Assembly: GCA_963995525.1 (NCBI GenBank)
Contig: OZ023214.1
Location: 44,888,842-44,952,841 of the forward strand
Reading direction: 5' to 3'
Length of the DNA stretch: 64,000 bases
Origin: Escarpia spicata
Lineage: Eukaryota > Annelida > Polychaeta > Sabellida > Siboglinidae
The position numbers were made by a program, and so were the translations under genes. Positions within the stretch are counted from its first letter, which is position 1, and each line of letters begins with the position of its first letter. Shown here in pieces: positions 11,981-24,329 of the stretch. The notes below the pieces were generated by a model that saw only the letters and a program-made list of their open reading frames with translations, did not search any database and was not told where the DNA came from.

Positions 11981-13675
11981 TTTGAAATTAGTACACCTCT
12001 AGTAAGATAACTATAATATCTTAGGTTACGACCGTTTCAATCATAAGAAGAAGGAAGTATTGCCTTTTCAAAAATACATCGACCAGTAAGATCTAAGCTT
12101 TAGACACGTAGTGATGATCAGACGATGTATGAGAAACGTGGTCACGCATACGAAGTGTCACGCTAATGTCTCATGGGAACCTCTTCGATTAATTGTGTTG
12201 ATAAACTGTTGGAGCCGAATGCGTAACACAAACGTTGAAGATCGCCAACAACTCTTACTAGATGACGTAGATATCTTAAGGAATAGCCATCGCAACATGT
12301 CTTATCTGATGACTTTATATGCCTTCTGCAGTAGTCTGTCCGGTGTAGGATCTGAACATTCCTTATTAGATGACTGTAGATGCCTTCCAAAACGCAGCTT
12401 GAGTGGACGACTTTGTGTAGATGCATTCCTGTGTACCTTCTACTTGTTTTTATCTTGTACATTACCTAATACCGGATCACGTCTCACTACAATAACTACA
12501 CACATTCCTCGCGGATGGTTGTTGTGGGATACACTCCATTCATGGAGCATAAAATTTATACATACCAATTATTAGACAGCTTCCCATCGTCTGCTGAATT
12601 CTGGAGCAGTCTTTGCGAGTCTGCACGGTGATTTCGTGAAACCGGCCATGGGATTTCAGCTTGCCAAAAAAATGGGTTTTGGAAATTTGATTAAAGCAGG
12701 GTTATAGAGCGTAGGTGGTTGTTAGTTAATTTTCCCATGTTACTTTTTCATTGGTTCTTCGTATATGTTCACTCAAAATAACATACACCGCTTCAAGGTT
12801 TCTCATTAAACACATATTGGAATACATAGGTTAAAGACGATTCTGGGTAAACTGGAGATAATATTGTTTACATGATAGGTTGGTGAACACAAATATAAAT
12901 TCAGTGTAATGATTGATATATTCACTATGTGTTCATTGTCACGACAACACACCCATATAAAACACCGTCTGTGGTTGACAGTGCAATGGTATTGAAGCAG
13001 GTATGTTGTTATTACTGTAAATAAAGGAGCTTATATATTGAATATATGTAACCGTAGTTTTACTGGCGACAAACGCCTGGTCTTTACCTTGGCTCATATA
13101 TAGATATAGAGTTATGTTATATATAACACAACCTCACTCCGTTTTATTCCGTCCTAAAATTATCATGTCATATCACGTTTCTTGCAATTATGCCATGGCT
13201 GTGTTATACATGTTGATGGTGCCAGCGAACCTATATCAGATTTTGTATAGTTATACATTTAGCATTTTGCAAATCTTCAGAAATTTATTTGTACATAGGT
13301 TTTCTGGGTTGTGTTCCATCATGAAATATTGTTTCGTTATTTCTAACACGAACTATTGTTTCGTTATCTCCATGACTGACATGAATTGGTTTAACTTAAT
13401 GCCCAATTATATTAATTTATTAATAGCCATTTATCCAGCAATGGATATGTTTGGGAGGCTTTCATTGTATGACACTGGAAACAAACAATCGTGGCGGTGC
13501 GTAATAATTACATTACGGTTTATTAGTCTAAATCAGCAATACTATAATCCTAGCCGCGCCATAATTCATGTGACAGTACAATGGTATGGAAGCAGGTGTG
13601 GTGTTACTACTGTGAATAAATTAGTTTATATATTGAATATGTAACAGTAGTTTTACAAGCGACAAATGCCCTATT

Positions 13676-13807
13676 CTTCCGTGGTGGATATCCAGAAAAG
13701 TCGAGATGATGTTCGATTGAACAGGTCGGCCAGAGTGTCAAGTGTAAAGCGCTTTGAGCAGTCCCGACGACTGGATACTGCGTTATATAAGAATTTACCT
13801 TACAAAT
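13676..13807 (+). mobile_element. SINE 3' body, plus strand
   Basis: This is the inverted partner of the SINE at 8724-8898 in the palindrome. It contains GTCGAGATGATGTTC, GTGTAAAGCGCTTTGAGCAG and the TATATAAGAATTTACCTTAC end. Its presence in both arms shows the insertion preceded the inverted duplication. Confidence 0.75.
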
Positions 13808-15470
13808 GCAATTATGTTCACTATGTAAAATAGTAACCTGCAGTTTCCTTGCACTTTTAAATCATAGTAATAAATAGGATAGGTGTCAGCTCGCATTTTA
13901 CTTTGTCATGCAAATGTAAACAGAATTACTGACCAGTACGAAATGGCCATTTCTGCGTAAGCTGTCACTATTGTTACTGAGTATTTGACCTATGTTGTGC
14001 TGATTGCACCTGATTGTACCTTGTTCCTACACGTCCACGCTGGTATAACTAACTACGATAGATGAAACAGTTAAGCAGAAACTTGCTTCGTATCGGTTGT
14101 GAGACGGTTTGTCAAGACACACTGCCCGGAGTGAAACCCCACAAAAAGTATCCGACAACGTCGAGAACGGTGAGTGAAATTATTGTAACTATACGGTGTC
14201 TCTAAAAAGTACCTATGAAGAAACTGTTATTACAGGGCTTTTCAATTAACAATGTTTATTCTTCTTCCAAGGATCCTAAAATGTGTTTCACACGCAGCTG
14301 AATATTTAGAACATTGACTGACTATTATTCTTAGGAAGAAACAATTTGAATTTTGGCACCTGACTGAAAGTGTTGTGCAGGCTCAGTGCAATTATCATCG
14401 TATACCGTTCAATACTGCTCCTGTTCCAAATCTCCAAATAAGGGGATTATGCTTTTCTTCTTCCAAGAACCTTAACATTTGTTTCGCAAACAATTGAACG
14501 TTTGGAAAATGCCACAACTGACTCTTACTCCTAGGACATTACCATTAAGTTTTGGCACCCCATTTAATGTGTTGTGCAGGTTCAATGCAATAACGCAGAC
14601 ATTTAAATACCGCTCATGTTCCAAATTGTCTATAATAGCAACTGTGCGTGACGTTAAAAAGGGCACGATGATAGAGAGAGGACAGCTAGTTCGGCTCAGG
14701 TGTGAACAATGTGGCTGTCAAGATGCAAGCAGTGATCGGCGGACAAACAGTTTACATTGAACCTCTCATGTAAACTGAAAACGGCTAATTTACCATAAAG
14801 TGAACATTTATTTAAACAAAATACCAATGGAGAAAAAACTGTTACTGTTGACGTTTCAGCTTTAAAACCATGCAAAACAGAATTGGAAAATTCTGCTAAC
14901 TATAAGTTTGATAGCAGGATGAAATCCAGTACATTTTTCAGACACTGTGAATTATGCATGGTGTACCTTCTACACTGACATAATACTTGCGTGATCATTT
15001 TAAACGAACTATTATGAATGAAATAAATGAATTAAAAGTTTATTCAACAACAATAACATAATACAAGTGCAGAGTACGCAAAAACGTAGCACCACCAATG
15101 CATATGTTTTTTTGTAATTACCACTACGTACTACAATGAGTGGTGGGTAAAAAGGAACGTACACTTTTATCACAGTTTTCAACACCGTTCCTTGTTTTCG
15201 CTGACAGTTTTTCTCAATTGTATGACACTTTCAATACCATAAGAAAAAACAGAATACAGATTAATTAAAGTTTATAAGGTCATGGCCTTCAACTATCTCA
15301 TTTAAAACCAATCCTTCAGACAACTTAATCACTAACATCTTCGAGAAAGAGGGCGTTGTTCTGAATATCTGTTGCACGATGTGTGTTTACTGTCTAAATG
15401 TAATCGTACACCTACAGGTTTCTGGAAGTCGTAATGTTAGATCTCTCTTTCTTGTAGTGCAGTCGTCAGA

Positions 15471-16313
15471 ATGCCCGTGTCCACGCCTCTCCTACTGGGG
15501 TAAGACCACATTAAGAATTCGTCCGCCATTACCCGCCGAAAGAGTGCCCTTGAAAATACCGTTTTGGTGTCATGTGTGAATTTTGTTCGAGCACTTTGGC
15601 ATGGCACATGTCAGTCCAGTGAATACTAAATGTACTACTACATTAGATCTTTCACGAGGTAGCAATAAACATACGCTAGTCGCTCGCATATTCGCACAAT
15701 GGCTATTTTGCAGAACGCACCAATATTTCAAAATCCGTCACCAGATTGGGGCGAAATTGAAGGGTGTCAGGTTTGGGTGGAATTTTCTGAAAACTGAGGT
15801 ATGAGAATTTTACGAGTTTTCCACAGCACTTGTGTCAATGGAGGTTAAGTATGCTGTGAAATTTTCAAGAAAAGTGTTCATCAAATTTAGCAGGAAATGA
15901 AGGAAACGTTATAATGGCCGCCTATGTAAAATTTAAATGTGGTCTTACCCCTACTCCTGCTGGTCGCCGTCGGAGGCGCCCTCTGTTGGCCAGACAGGTC
16001 GGTCCGTCACCGACTGTTAGAGAACATCATCCAGCGCGATGGAGAAAACAACATCGACTCGGATGTTCTCCATATGAACGCTGCTCTGTTAACCCGTTGG
16101 GTGGAAATGGTGGCACGTCTTGTTCGACGTCCTCCGTTGGTTTCAGTCCTTAAACTGAAACCGTCGGTGAGGCGGTCTCTGCAGACAGGGTGGTTCATGG
16201 CCCATCAGACACCGCCGATTGAGGCCCGGGAGGCGGAGGTTCTTCAACCGACAACTGGCCCCGTAGAGGCGGAGGGGCAACAGCGTGGACGAGGGACATT
16301 ATTTATTGGCTAA
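15471..16313 (+). pseudogene. Predicted secreted protein, copy 2, split by a MITE
   Basis: This is a paralogue of the minus-strand gene at 5032-5406. A TAG acceptor after a pyrimidine tract lies just before the ATG at 15471. The signal-peptide codons are interrupted after eight codons by the element at 15497-15951, which brings in an immediate TAA. Beyond it the same frame resumes and stays open to the stop at 16313, retaining WPDR, RHRLLE, GENNI.SDVL, ALLT.WVE, ARLVRRPPLVSV and a terminal FIG. An AATAAA occurs about 30 bases after the stop. The central region (KLK to QTPP) is the most diverged. A GTG at 15939 could start a 124-residue frame using element sequence, but nothing supports its use. 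Confidence 0.6.
15497..15951. mobile_element. 455-bp MITE with GGGGTAAGACC inverted ends
   Basis: The ends are GGGGTAAGACCACATT and its inverse AATGTGGTCTTACCCC. The insertion is flanked on both sides by TACT, while the uninterrupted copy 1 has a single TACT at this place. This gives an exact empty site and a 4-bp target duplication. The interior has no transposase frame. The superfamily is not assigned. Confidence 0.85.
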
Positions 16314-16475
16314 AACTCTTGCAGTCGATCGCTGAAACAGTGAAATAAAATTGTGTTGCCCATATTATTTCCTTTGTTAGAATGGTTCATTATATAGACA
16401 CGCTAACCAAACATACGTATTGTTTGAATAATAAACACATTAATGTCATTGCCACAATATTATGTGTGTCTCCCA

Positions 16476-16560
16476 GGGGCGGGGGTTCGTCAGCCAACAA
16501 CTGGCTGCGTAGAGGTGGAGGGGCAACAGCGTGGAGGAGTGATAGTATTTATTGACAAAA
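16476..16560 (+). pseudogene. Predicted secreted protein, 3' fragment (copy 3)
   Basis: This fragment encodes only the last 26 or so residues (AGVRQPTTGC..VEGQQRGG..FI), and the usual stop position is changed to Asp. It begins right where flanking sequence shared with 22.6 kb ends (GTGTG/TCTCCCAGG), so it is a truncated duplicate left by rearrangement within the right arm. Confidence 0.6.
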
Positions 16561-17934
16561 ACTCTTATGGTCGATCATTGTAATATAATTTGTCATTCAA
16601 CAATTGACATTAAAACGTATTGCTCACATATTAGTTTGTTTGTTGAGCTGTTTCATTAATTAGATGTGCTGTCGTCAGTAACAATGTCGTAACACCTATG
16701 TGGCAACAACTTGTTGAATAGTATGGTAACATATCTTTCTTAGCGTATGCTGTTAATGTCCATAAGTTAACATTGATTGAAATATGAGAAACGTTGCCAA
16801 ACAAACACAATATTTGCCGTACGTTCAGCAGAGGGAAAACGACAACTGTTTTGTAGATTTCTGGATAAATAAACACAACGACTATTGTGGTCACATAATA
16901 AAACGCAATATTGTGCAAATATACCTGTTCATTCTGATAATCATTCAATGACAGGCTTCTGGCGAATGAGAAAAAATTCAAATATCATTCCTTTATTTTG
17001 TTGTATTAGACAATTGCGAGTTCGCACGATCAGTTAGTGAAACCGTCTAAACATTTAGATCTGCAGAAAAATAACACTGTATCCGGAAATGTGACTCAAC
17101 CGGAGATAGGTAGCTCTTAATTAATTGTTCCTTGGAATTATTTAATCGGTTCTTAATTTAGGCTTACTCCTAAATGACATACACACGCTTTCAATTTTCT
17201 CATAAAACACATAGTGAATGAATTGAATAATATAGTCGGTGGCGATTCTCGGTAAACAGGAGAAAACACCGATTACATGTAGGATGGTGCGCAAGAGAAG
17301 ACATTCAGTGTAGTGCTTTCTACGTTGCAGAACGTGTTCATTGGGAGATATCCTATCTTCGAAATGAAGACCACGTAATAAAATGCACTATTGAATATTT
17401 ATGAATGTTTATTCTGGTAATACTAATAATATAGTTTATTTAATATACGCCAGATCTAATTTTTTAACTGTGCACTCTACAGCATACAAGACGAATACAG
17501 TTTAAAAAATGCTAAATTATTTTTTTATAAACAAACACAAGATATCCCATCTTCGGAGTAACGACCACGTAATTAAATGCAATATTAAGCACATATGACT
17601 TTTTGTTTTGGTAGTCGTCCCATGCCTGGCTTCTGGCGAATGGGTGTACAATCCAAATATAATTCCTTTGTTTTATGTAAAATCATTGCGAGTTTGCATG
17701 GCGATTTCGTGAAACTGGCAATGGGATTTCAATTGGAAGAAACTATGTGTTCTGGAAATGTGATTAAAGCAGAATTACAGAGCATAGGCGGCTGTTAGTT
17801 ACTTGAACCATATTACCTTTTCACTGGTTCTTAATACAGGCTTAATTCAAATTACATATTTCATTAATTGTTATTAATCTGCATTTGGAAATTAATTATT
17901 CTGGTAATCATCAGATTAATTCCCCATTTATTAC

Positions 17935-18217
<283 letters not shown>

Positions 18218-18239
18218 ATGTGACGCACACATTCTATAT

Positions 18240-18425
18240 ATATATAGAATGTGACGCACGGCTGTTGTACATGTCATGAAACACAGTTTTAATTAGTTGT
18301 AATTAGTTTTGCGGTATATTTAATTAGAAGTTGCAGTGGGCAGACTATAGAAGGTCATGCTGATGCAACTTACATAACGAGATGTGTGGTGTGGCGGCTA
18401 ACAATAGACTGGGCGCGGCCGGTAT
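18240..18425. repeat. Direct copy of 10540-10725
   Basis: Shared: AATGTGAC.CACGGCTGTTGTA, TTTTAATTAGTT, a GCAGTGGGC.GACTA.AGAAGGTCA stretch, AACGAGATG and CTAACAATAGACTG. It marks the right boundary of the duplicated region. Confidence 0.65.
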
Positions 18426-18802
18426 TTGACCTTTGGAGCTCTGCGGCAGTTGTTAGGTACAGTTCGGCGTGGACAGTAGGGAGTTGGTGGCCTCAAAAAG
18501 AGGCATCACTCACGCTAAATATTGGTCGAAGAGTGAAGCCAGTGCAGTTAGTGGCGCCACCAGGTTGCTATCTAGGAGAAGTACGCAGCGGCGCTACCTT
18601 TTCAATGCTATAGCATACAGACTTCACTAAAACAGCGCACAAATCATTATACCTGTGCGCTCATATGTGCACAAAAATACGTTATTTTGAAGGCAATTAT
18701 TTATTCTCCAAATGGGCACTCGTATTTATCATTTTTAAATAAAATAATCATATTTGACGCAGGTGCCCACCGTATGTTGGTATGTTGCGCCTACTTACCT
18801 GT

Positions 18803-21067
18803 TTACATATGCGACAACTTCATGACTTTCCTATTTCTCACTCTTGAAGTTGTGAAGTTGTTGTTATTCATCTTCAACAAAGCATGGAGGGAAATGATGA
18901 AGAATAAGTTCAACACATAATCTTTCAGTGTGCACATTCCAACAGGACAGACAATTGAGTCTTCGGGTATTTCTCTGACGAGATGACGGCGCAGTCTACT
19001 CCGGACTTTATCCATATGTACAGCGTGGCTTGTCTTCTTGAAAGCACGCTCCATGTTTTCAACTGTTGACGCTAGTTCCTTACTTGGTGTTACAAGTCCG
19101 ACTTTTCCACTCTCTAGTTGTTTTTTAAGTAGCAGCACTTCTGTAGATGAACTTGTCGGTGAATCAATCAGGGTTTGCTGACATTGTTGACATACTTTGT
19201 CACGCAGTTTCCTGGCCATGTATCCTGCTATGTATGCCAAGGTGTTTTCTTCCTCAGTGGAGAGGTCTTCCGTCTCAACGTTGGAATAAAGACTGGAAAT
19301 TTCTCCTGTGTGTTCTTCTTCAACGGCGGCGATGTGTTGACGCGCAGTACTGAGAGACTTGAGGTTGAGAAGAAAAGTGTCCCCGTCTTCCCTGCAGTTG
19401 CCCTCTTTGCTCTGCAGTAGAATAGAATCAACCATTACCTGACGAAGGTAGAGTCGGAACTGCTCAGCTGAAGGGTTGTCACAGTGGCTACCCTTACCCT
19501 TGATCACAGCAAAGAGGTTATCTAAGCAATCTTGATTTAGCCGGCTAGTTAGGAGATACTTTGCCTGAAAATCTATGTGCCACAGCGACAGAAGGGTAAG
19601 ACTGGTCATCAACCATCAGGGCAGACATGGCAGTTTACGCGTGCTCCCAGACTCAAGTGACAAAAGCGACTCTATGATAGACAGAAGAAACTGTGCCCAG
19701 ATGTGTTTGACAAAGCATGTATCATCTGTTGTTTGTGCTTGCATGTCTTGCTGTTGAAATAGTTGAACAGACGGTCCATACGTTCCAAGAAAAGTGCTGG
19801 TTCTTCTGCATCCTCAAGGTGTGACTTCAATGTAATCATTGAAGGAATACCAGCAGCCACAGAGTGAGAGAAGACTTGGGTCGCATATTTAACTCGCAAA
19901 CCCGAAAACGGGGGCATGTCAATGTGCTTGTGTGTCAGTTTAGGAGCCGTAAGCACAGCATTTTTCGAATCGAACAGGAAAAACTGACGAATGTAGCTCC
20001 ACTCAATGCTTCCCCATCTATTTTGAAGCCTATTTTTTTTAGGCTGTTCCTCATGTTTTTAGTAGATGAGGTGGATCGTACATGACATAGATCTTTGTTC
20101 TCGTTGTGGAGGAAGAAAGGCTTAGCCGCACTGACTCCTAGACGTGCCTCAAGTGTCTTTCGATTATTCGACCCTTGGTCACGTATGACAACATTGATAT
20201 CCAAACCAATGCGGGTCAAACTGTCGACACACATTTCTAGAAGTGATTTCGGTGTGTCTCCACGGATTGATCCGCTCGATAAAAAGTATCCAACAGCTGT
20301 TTCCAAGGTGCGAACAGACCACGAACCATAAACACCGTTGCGTGGTTTGCTACGAACCGACTTCTTCCGAGATGTTCCAAATCCGCCAATCCTTCCAAGT
20401 AGTCCTTCTCATAATTGTAAGAAATATTTTCTTTCCGGCACATCTCGTCAAAAACCAAGGAACAAAGATGGCTGTTTGGGGAAGGGAATATATCTTTGTC
20501 TTCAACGCCTCCAGAATATTGTTGTTGAAACCAGGGAAAATCTCGATGTTTTGCATGGCTTTTCGGTGTGGTGTAACAGATGGCAAACTGAATACTTTGC
20601 GAAGAATCTTGTACATCTTAGGACTTGCGTGGAGCAGTGACTGTGCCAACGATTTGTCAGCTGTCGTCCATCGTGTTCCTCTCGGCTTCCTGGATGCTAT
20701 CCGAATTTTAGTTGAAATAAAATTCAGAGCAGGACCAGAAACAAATGTTGCCAATTTATCGATCAGATGCTGCTGTTTTTTCAGCAAGATTTTGTTTCCT
20801 TTTCTTGTTTAAGTTCTTTCTCTGTGGACCCTTTTGCGCTTTCAAACGGCAGTATCTCTGCCGCAATTTCTTAATCTTAGCTTGCAGTGCAGCTTTCCCG
20901 TGTGAAGTCTGCATGCCTGGCTGTCCAGCTGACATTTCCAAATCAACAGATGGTGAAGATGAACTTGATGTCAGACAACATCCAGTCACATCTAAAAGGA
21001 CAGCCATAAAGAAGAATACACAATACGCATTTAATAAAACACAAACACATATAAGACTATCAAACAA
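18803..21067 (-). pseudogene. P-element/THAP9-like transposase pseudogene
   Basis: P-type transposases cut and rejoin DNA through an RNase H-like fold split by a GTP-binding insertion. In order on the minus strand, this relic shows a basic coiled-coil segment (AALQAKIKKLRQRYCRLKAQ, about 20890), FVSGPALNFI..KIRIASRK.PRG.RW (about 20740-20650), VFDEM with the likely first catalytic Asp (about 20450), and ANHA.VFMVRG..APWKQ. GYFLSSGSI and VVIRDQGSNNRK follow, then KYATQVFSHSVAAGI (about 19880), and LNQDCLDNLFAVIKGKG (about 19520), where relatives usually have Glu in place of the second Asp. At least five frameshifts split it (near 19650, 19945, 20270, 20400 and 20770). No THAP zinc finger was found. 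A possible upstream exon (21371-21448, 26 codons then a GT donor) does not match the phase of the next acceptor. Confidence 0.85.
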
Positions 21068-21139
21068 AAGAAAGGTAAATGATGTGGTGGTTATTATTCC
21101 TACGGGACAATGAAAAAATATACAAAAACGTTATTTCGT

Positions 21140-21310
21140 TTGTCTATCTTTCCCCTTTCTTCTCTGGACTCACAAGCTTCTCTATTTCCACACCCTCATT
21201 CTACCTGCTCCCCCACTTCCACCATCTTATCTCCTTCCCTCCCTCCCCTCGTCCCCACTCACTCTCTCCGGCTCTCTCACTTTTCCTTCCCCCCTTCTCC
21301 CTCCTCTCTA
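21140..21310. repeat. Polypyrimidine (C/T-rich) tract
   Basis: The plus strand is strongly C/T-rich (purine-rich on the minus strand) between the transposase relic and its upstream region. It is low-complexity sequence. Confidence 0.7.
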
Positions 21311-21786
21311 TGTGCTTGACTAAAACGCTAGGCCATATCCACTAATCAAAATAAGCATCTCACAATGTACCTGCCATAATGTTGTGTGGCTGATATGTAA
21401 GCGGTTGTCTCCGTCGCTTGCTCGGTGACGGTCTTTGGTGGATGCCATCTTGGGTGGCTTATTTGGCACATCAAAGAGGGTGGGGACAGCACAATAGATT
21501 AATTACTTCTTTTGCTGGATATTCATGAATTGTGTATCTTCAAAATTATCTTGGCTGATGAAGCAATTATTGTACAGGTATTTCGATGGCTTGAAAAGAA
21601 AATCCGCTCGTCTGCTACGTGGTGCTGTCGTCTCACGGTGCCATCGTGTAGTTCTCCTAGATCGCCGCCGGAGGGCGCTGTTGCAGGCCGGCATCACTAA
21701 AACAGCGGAGTTGCGCCTCTTTCCGTCTATTCTTGTTGGTGGCCTGCAGGAGATCCACATGGTTGGTGCCATGCAATGGGCCGAGG

Positions 21787-22066
21787 TGTAGCAACATCGC
21801 CGGTTGCTACTTAAAGCTCAGATCAACGAGTGTGGGAAGTTGTAGTGTGTGGCCAGAGTGTGTAGTAGTAGTGAATAAAGACGTGTCGTTGCTTCACTCC
21901 GGACTGGAGTGGCCCACACAAGTGTTGTGTTGTGGTTCTCTAACTCCGGACTGGAGTGGCCCACACAAGTGTTGTGTTGTGGTTCTCTAACTCCGGAGTG
22001 GAGTGGTCCACACAAGTGTTGTGTTGCGGCTCTATATTTAGAACGAACCAGACGTTTTCGTTACAT
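21787..22066 (+). repeat. Possible solo LTR carrying a 47-bp tandem triplet
   Basis: The sequence opens TGTAGCAACA and closes TTCGTTACA, with AATAAAG at about 21874, like a small Gypsy LTR. Inside are three copies of a 47-bp unit (21897-22037) beginning CTCCGGACTGGAGTGG, where CTCCGG..TGGAGTGG gives a short hairpin. No target duplication or adjacent internal region was seen, so the LTR call is weak; the tandem repeat itself is certain. Confidence 0.3.
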
Positions 22067-22539
22067 ATACATGTATTCAGATGTATTTAGATTGAACATG
22101 ATTGCTATCCAAGACATACACCGAGGCAAATTAGCAAAGAACCAGTTCTCCTAATTAATGTGCCACTTGTTCATCGTTGTGGAATACACCTTTCTGGGTT
22201 CCATTTCCATGTGGCTTTTAACGTATTCACGCTGGTAGCATTTGCATCATCAGAGGATAATCTTAAGTGAGAACACATTATGTCTGTCAATATCATAAAG
22301 AGTCAATGCCATAACACTCTGGAGCGTAACATTTAGTTAAGTTATTCTGGAGCATAACACCGATTGCTTAAATAAACTAATCTCAACTAACTGTCGTATT
22401 GCAAACATTACCTTTTCCCAGAATCGTTTCCATGTCATGCCATTTATTACTGCTTTCTCATTTAACGGACAACGTATCAAACAATCATAGCAAGTATTTA
22501 AACGTTAACTTATAAGCATACTATATACAGACGTTAACA

Positions 22540-22740
22540 AGAATCCGTTGCCGTTGGATATATCATCATTATTACACGTGATGTCACACATAATATTGTG
22601 GCAATGACATTAATGTGTTTATTATTCAAACAATACTTATGTGTGGTTAGCGTGTCTAAGTAATGAGCCATTCCAACAAAGGAAATAATGTGGGCAATAT
22701 AATTGTATTTCAATGTTTCGGCGATCGACCGCAAGAGTTT
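22540..22740 (-). repeat. Copy of the segment 3' of peptide gene copy 2
   Basis: The reverse complement matches 16310-16470 (AATAAACACATTAATGTCAT, the CACGCTAACCA-type stretch, GATCGCCGAAAC next to the stop). It shows that the duplicated unit has a fourth partial copy here. Confidence 0.65.
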
Positions 22741-22920
22741 TAGCCAATAAATAATGTCACTCGTCCACGCTTTTGCCCCTCCGCCTCTACTGTGCCAGTT
22801 GTCGGATGACGAACCCCCGCCTCCCGGGCCTCAGTCGGCGGTGTCTGACCAGCAGAAGGACGAGTGGCGTGGACGACTGCACAACAAGATACATCAAACA
22901 TTACGACTTCCAGAAACGAA
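22740..22920 (-). pseudogene. Predicted secreted protein, internally deleted copy 4
   Basis: The 3' end of the frame is kept (QTPPTEAREAG..HPTTG..EAEGQKRGRVTLFIG-stop), and so is 5' leader sequence (ACATTACGACTTCCAGAAAC), but the signal peptide and central domain are gone. In this copy a KR pair precedes GRVTLFIG, which would be a prohormone-type cleavage site. No start codon lies in the expected position. Confidence 0.55.
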
Positions 22921-23284
22921 TCTGACAAAGCAATACAACTTGCAATAGACATCCAAAAAAGACCTCTTTGAGACAACAGGAACAGTATATAATCGATGAT
23001 AACATTTGACGACTTTTGTCTTGAAATCAATAACTTGAAGACAATGACTTCTCATGCTCCTTCTTCTTCTTGTCTTTGCTTCGGGATCTAAGATTCAAAA
23101 AGGCGGTGGTCCACGTCTGCTGCACGTTGACTAGGCCTATAATGGACAGGCAACGCGGCTGCAAGGGAAGGTCTGATTGTTGTATGATGCTAGAGGGTTC
23201 TTTTTCTCAAGGTATTCTCTTCTGTATTTGTTTCCGCTCGTTTTCGAATACAAGGAAAGCATCTAGAACGTTTATCTAAAAGGG

Positions 23285-23700
23285 AATGTTCCTATACCAG
23301 ACAGACTATACGAGAAGACATCTACTGTTATCTAGTATGATATGTTCCTATACGAGACAAGCTTTACGAGAAGATATCTACAGTCATATAATGTTACATG
23401 TTCCTACGCCAGATAGGCTACGCAGACACGTCTGAAAAGGAACCACACGGCACTAAGACACACAAAGCATTTTCTGAACAACGGTGGAAGTACCAAGAAA
23501 GGCGATCTGCAACGTTTGTTTTACTCGATCTCTCCCTTCTGACAGTTTATCAATACGCTTATTTCAAGGGCTTCCCACGAGGCATTAGCGTGACCTTTTG
23601 TATATATGACCGCGTGTCTCATACACCGCCGATACATCACCACGTGTCAAAAGCGTCAACGGTAACTGTGAGGGATAAAAACGAATAACCTGCATATATG
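23285..23700. repeat. Copy of the 57-bp-period repeat block and flank
   Basis: Units such as TGTTCCTATACCAGACAGAC, TATACGAGAAGACATCTAC and GTTCCTACGCCAGATAGGC are followed by AAAGGCGATCT..AACGTTTGTTTTACTCG and CACGTGTCAAAAGC. The same order is seen at 11150-11650. It is in direct orientation relative to the left arm. Confidence 0.6.
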
Positions 23701-24116
23701 CAAATGTAAATCGCCAAAACTTGGTTGTAATCCGGCCATATTATAACGTGTGCAAAGATGATCACTGCAGTAGAAAAATATACGTATTACTGGTCGACGT
23801 GTTTGTTGAAGAGATGGTACTTCTTTCTTCTTATTAAAGTAGGGTCGACTGGGGCAGCTCAGCCTGATAGTTAAGACGGCCCTCCATTGCATAAGCAAAA
23901 TAAAAACTGTGAATGAGCCAAAATCACGGTGAAAATCACGAACTTACTTGGTAAATTTATAATAATTATCACTCAACACCTATGTCAGACAATAAAACAT
24001 TGGAAAAGTAGGTAGTGTTCATCAGACATCGTTTTCCAACACTTCTATGTGGTCAAACATTGCATTTTTATGTTATCGTTACATAATTTAAAAATATACT
24101 AGTCTATGTGCCATAA

Positions 24117-24250
24117 TCTACTTATAATCGAGCTTGCGTGTGTATGCGGATAGGTTAACGATTTTCTCTTAGACGGATTGAACCTCGAACGCCAAACTGT
24201 CAGGGATTAATCTAAGACGACCCCTAGAATAGGAAGTAACAAAACTAAGG
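24117..24250 (+). mobile_element. Helitron-like 5' end fragment
   Basis: It starts TCTACTTATAATCGAGC after an A and continues in parallel with 2174-2290 (TTTTCTCTTAGACGG, CGCCAAACTGTCAGG, CTAGAATAGGA). Its 3' end was not found, so it is a truncated copy. Confidence 0.55.
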
Positions 24251-24329
24251 AAATGGCGAATTATTTATTCACACAGTGATCCGAAAGGCATTTGTTCTCC
24301 TCTCATATTTGAATCGATACACGCCAAGC

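Larger units (their letters stand above)
12015..17870. repeat. Right arm of large imperfect palindrome
   Basis: This is the reverse-complement partner of 4320-11740, in inverse order. It contains peptide gene copy 2 with its inserted MITE, a partial third copy, and the SINE at 13676-13807. Its outer end (17340-17870) pairs with 10010-10450, so the outermost blocks were shuffled relative to the left arm. Confidence 0.8.
18553..21679 (-). mobile_element. P-element-type (THAP9-like) DNA transposon relic
   Basis: Imperfect inverted repeats bound this segment: 18553-18598 and 21634-21679 share the core ATCTAGGAGAA(G/C)TAC flanked by GGCGCC/GGCGC-type bases. Between them on the minus strand lie the blocks of a P-type transposase. 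No clean 8-bp target duplication was found by eye, so the exact ends may lie a little further out. Confidence 0.65.

Noticed and set aside
23860..23905. tRNA-like A-box near 23.87 kb
   Set aside because: Only an A-box-like phrase is present; no B-box or SINE body follows.
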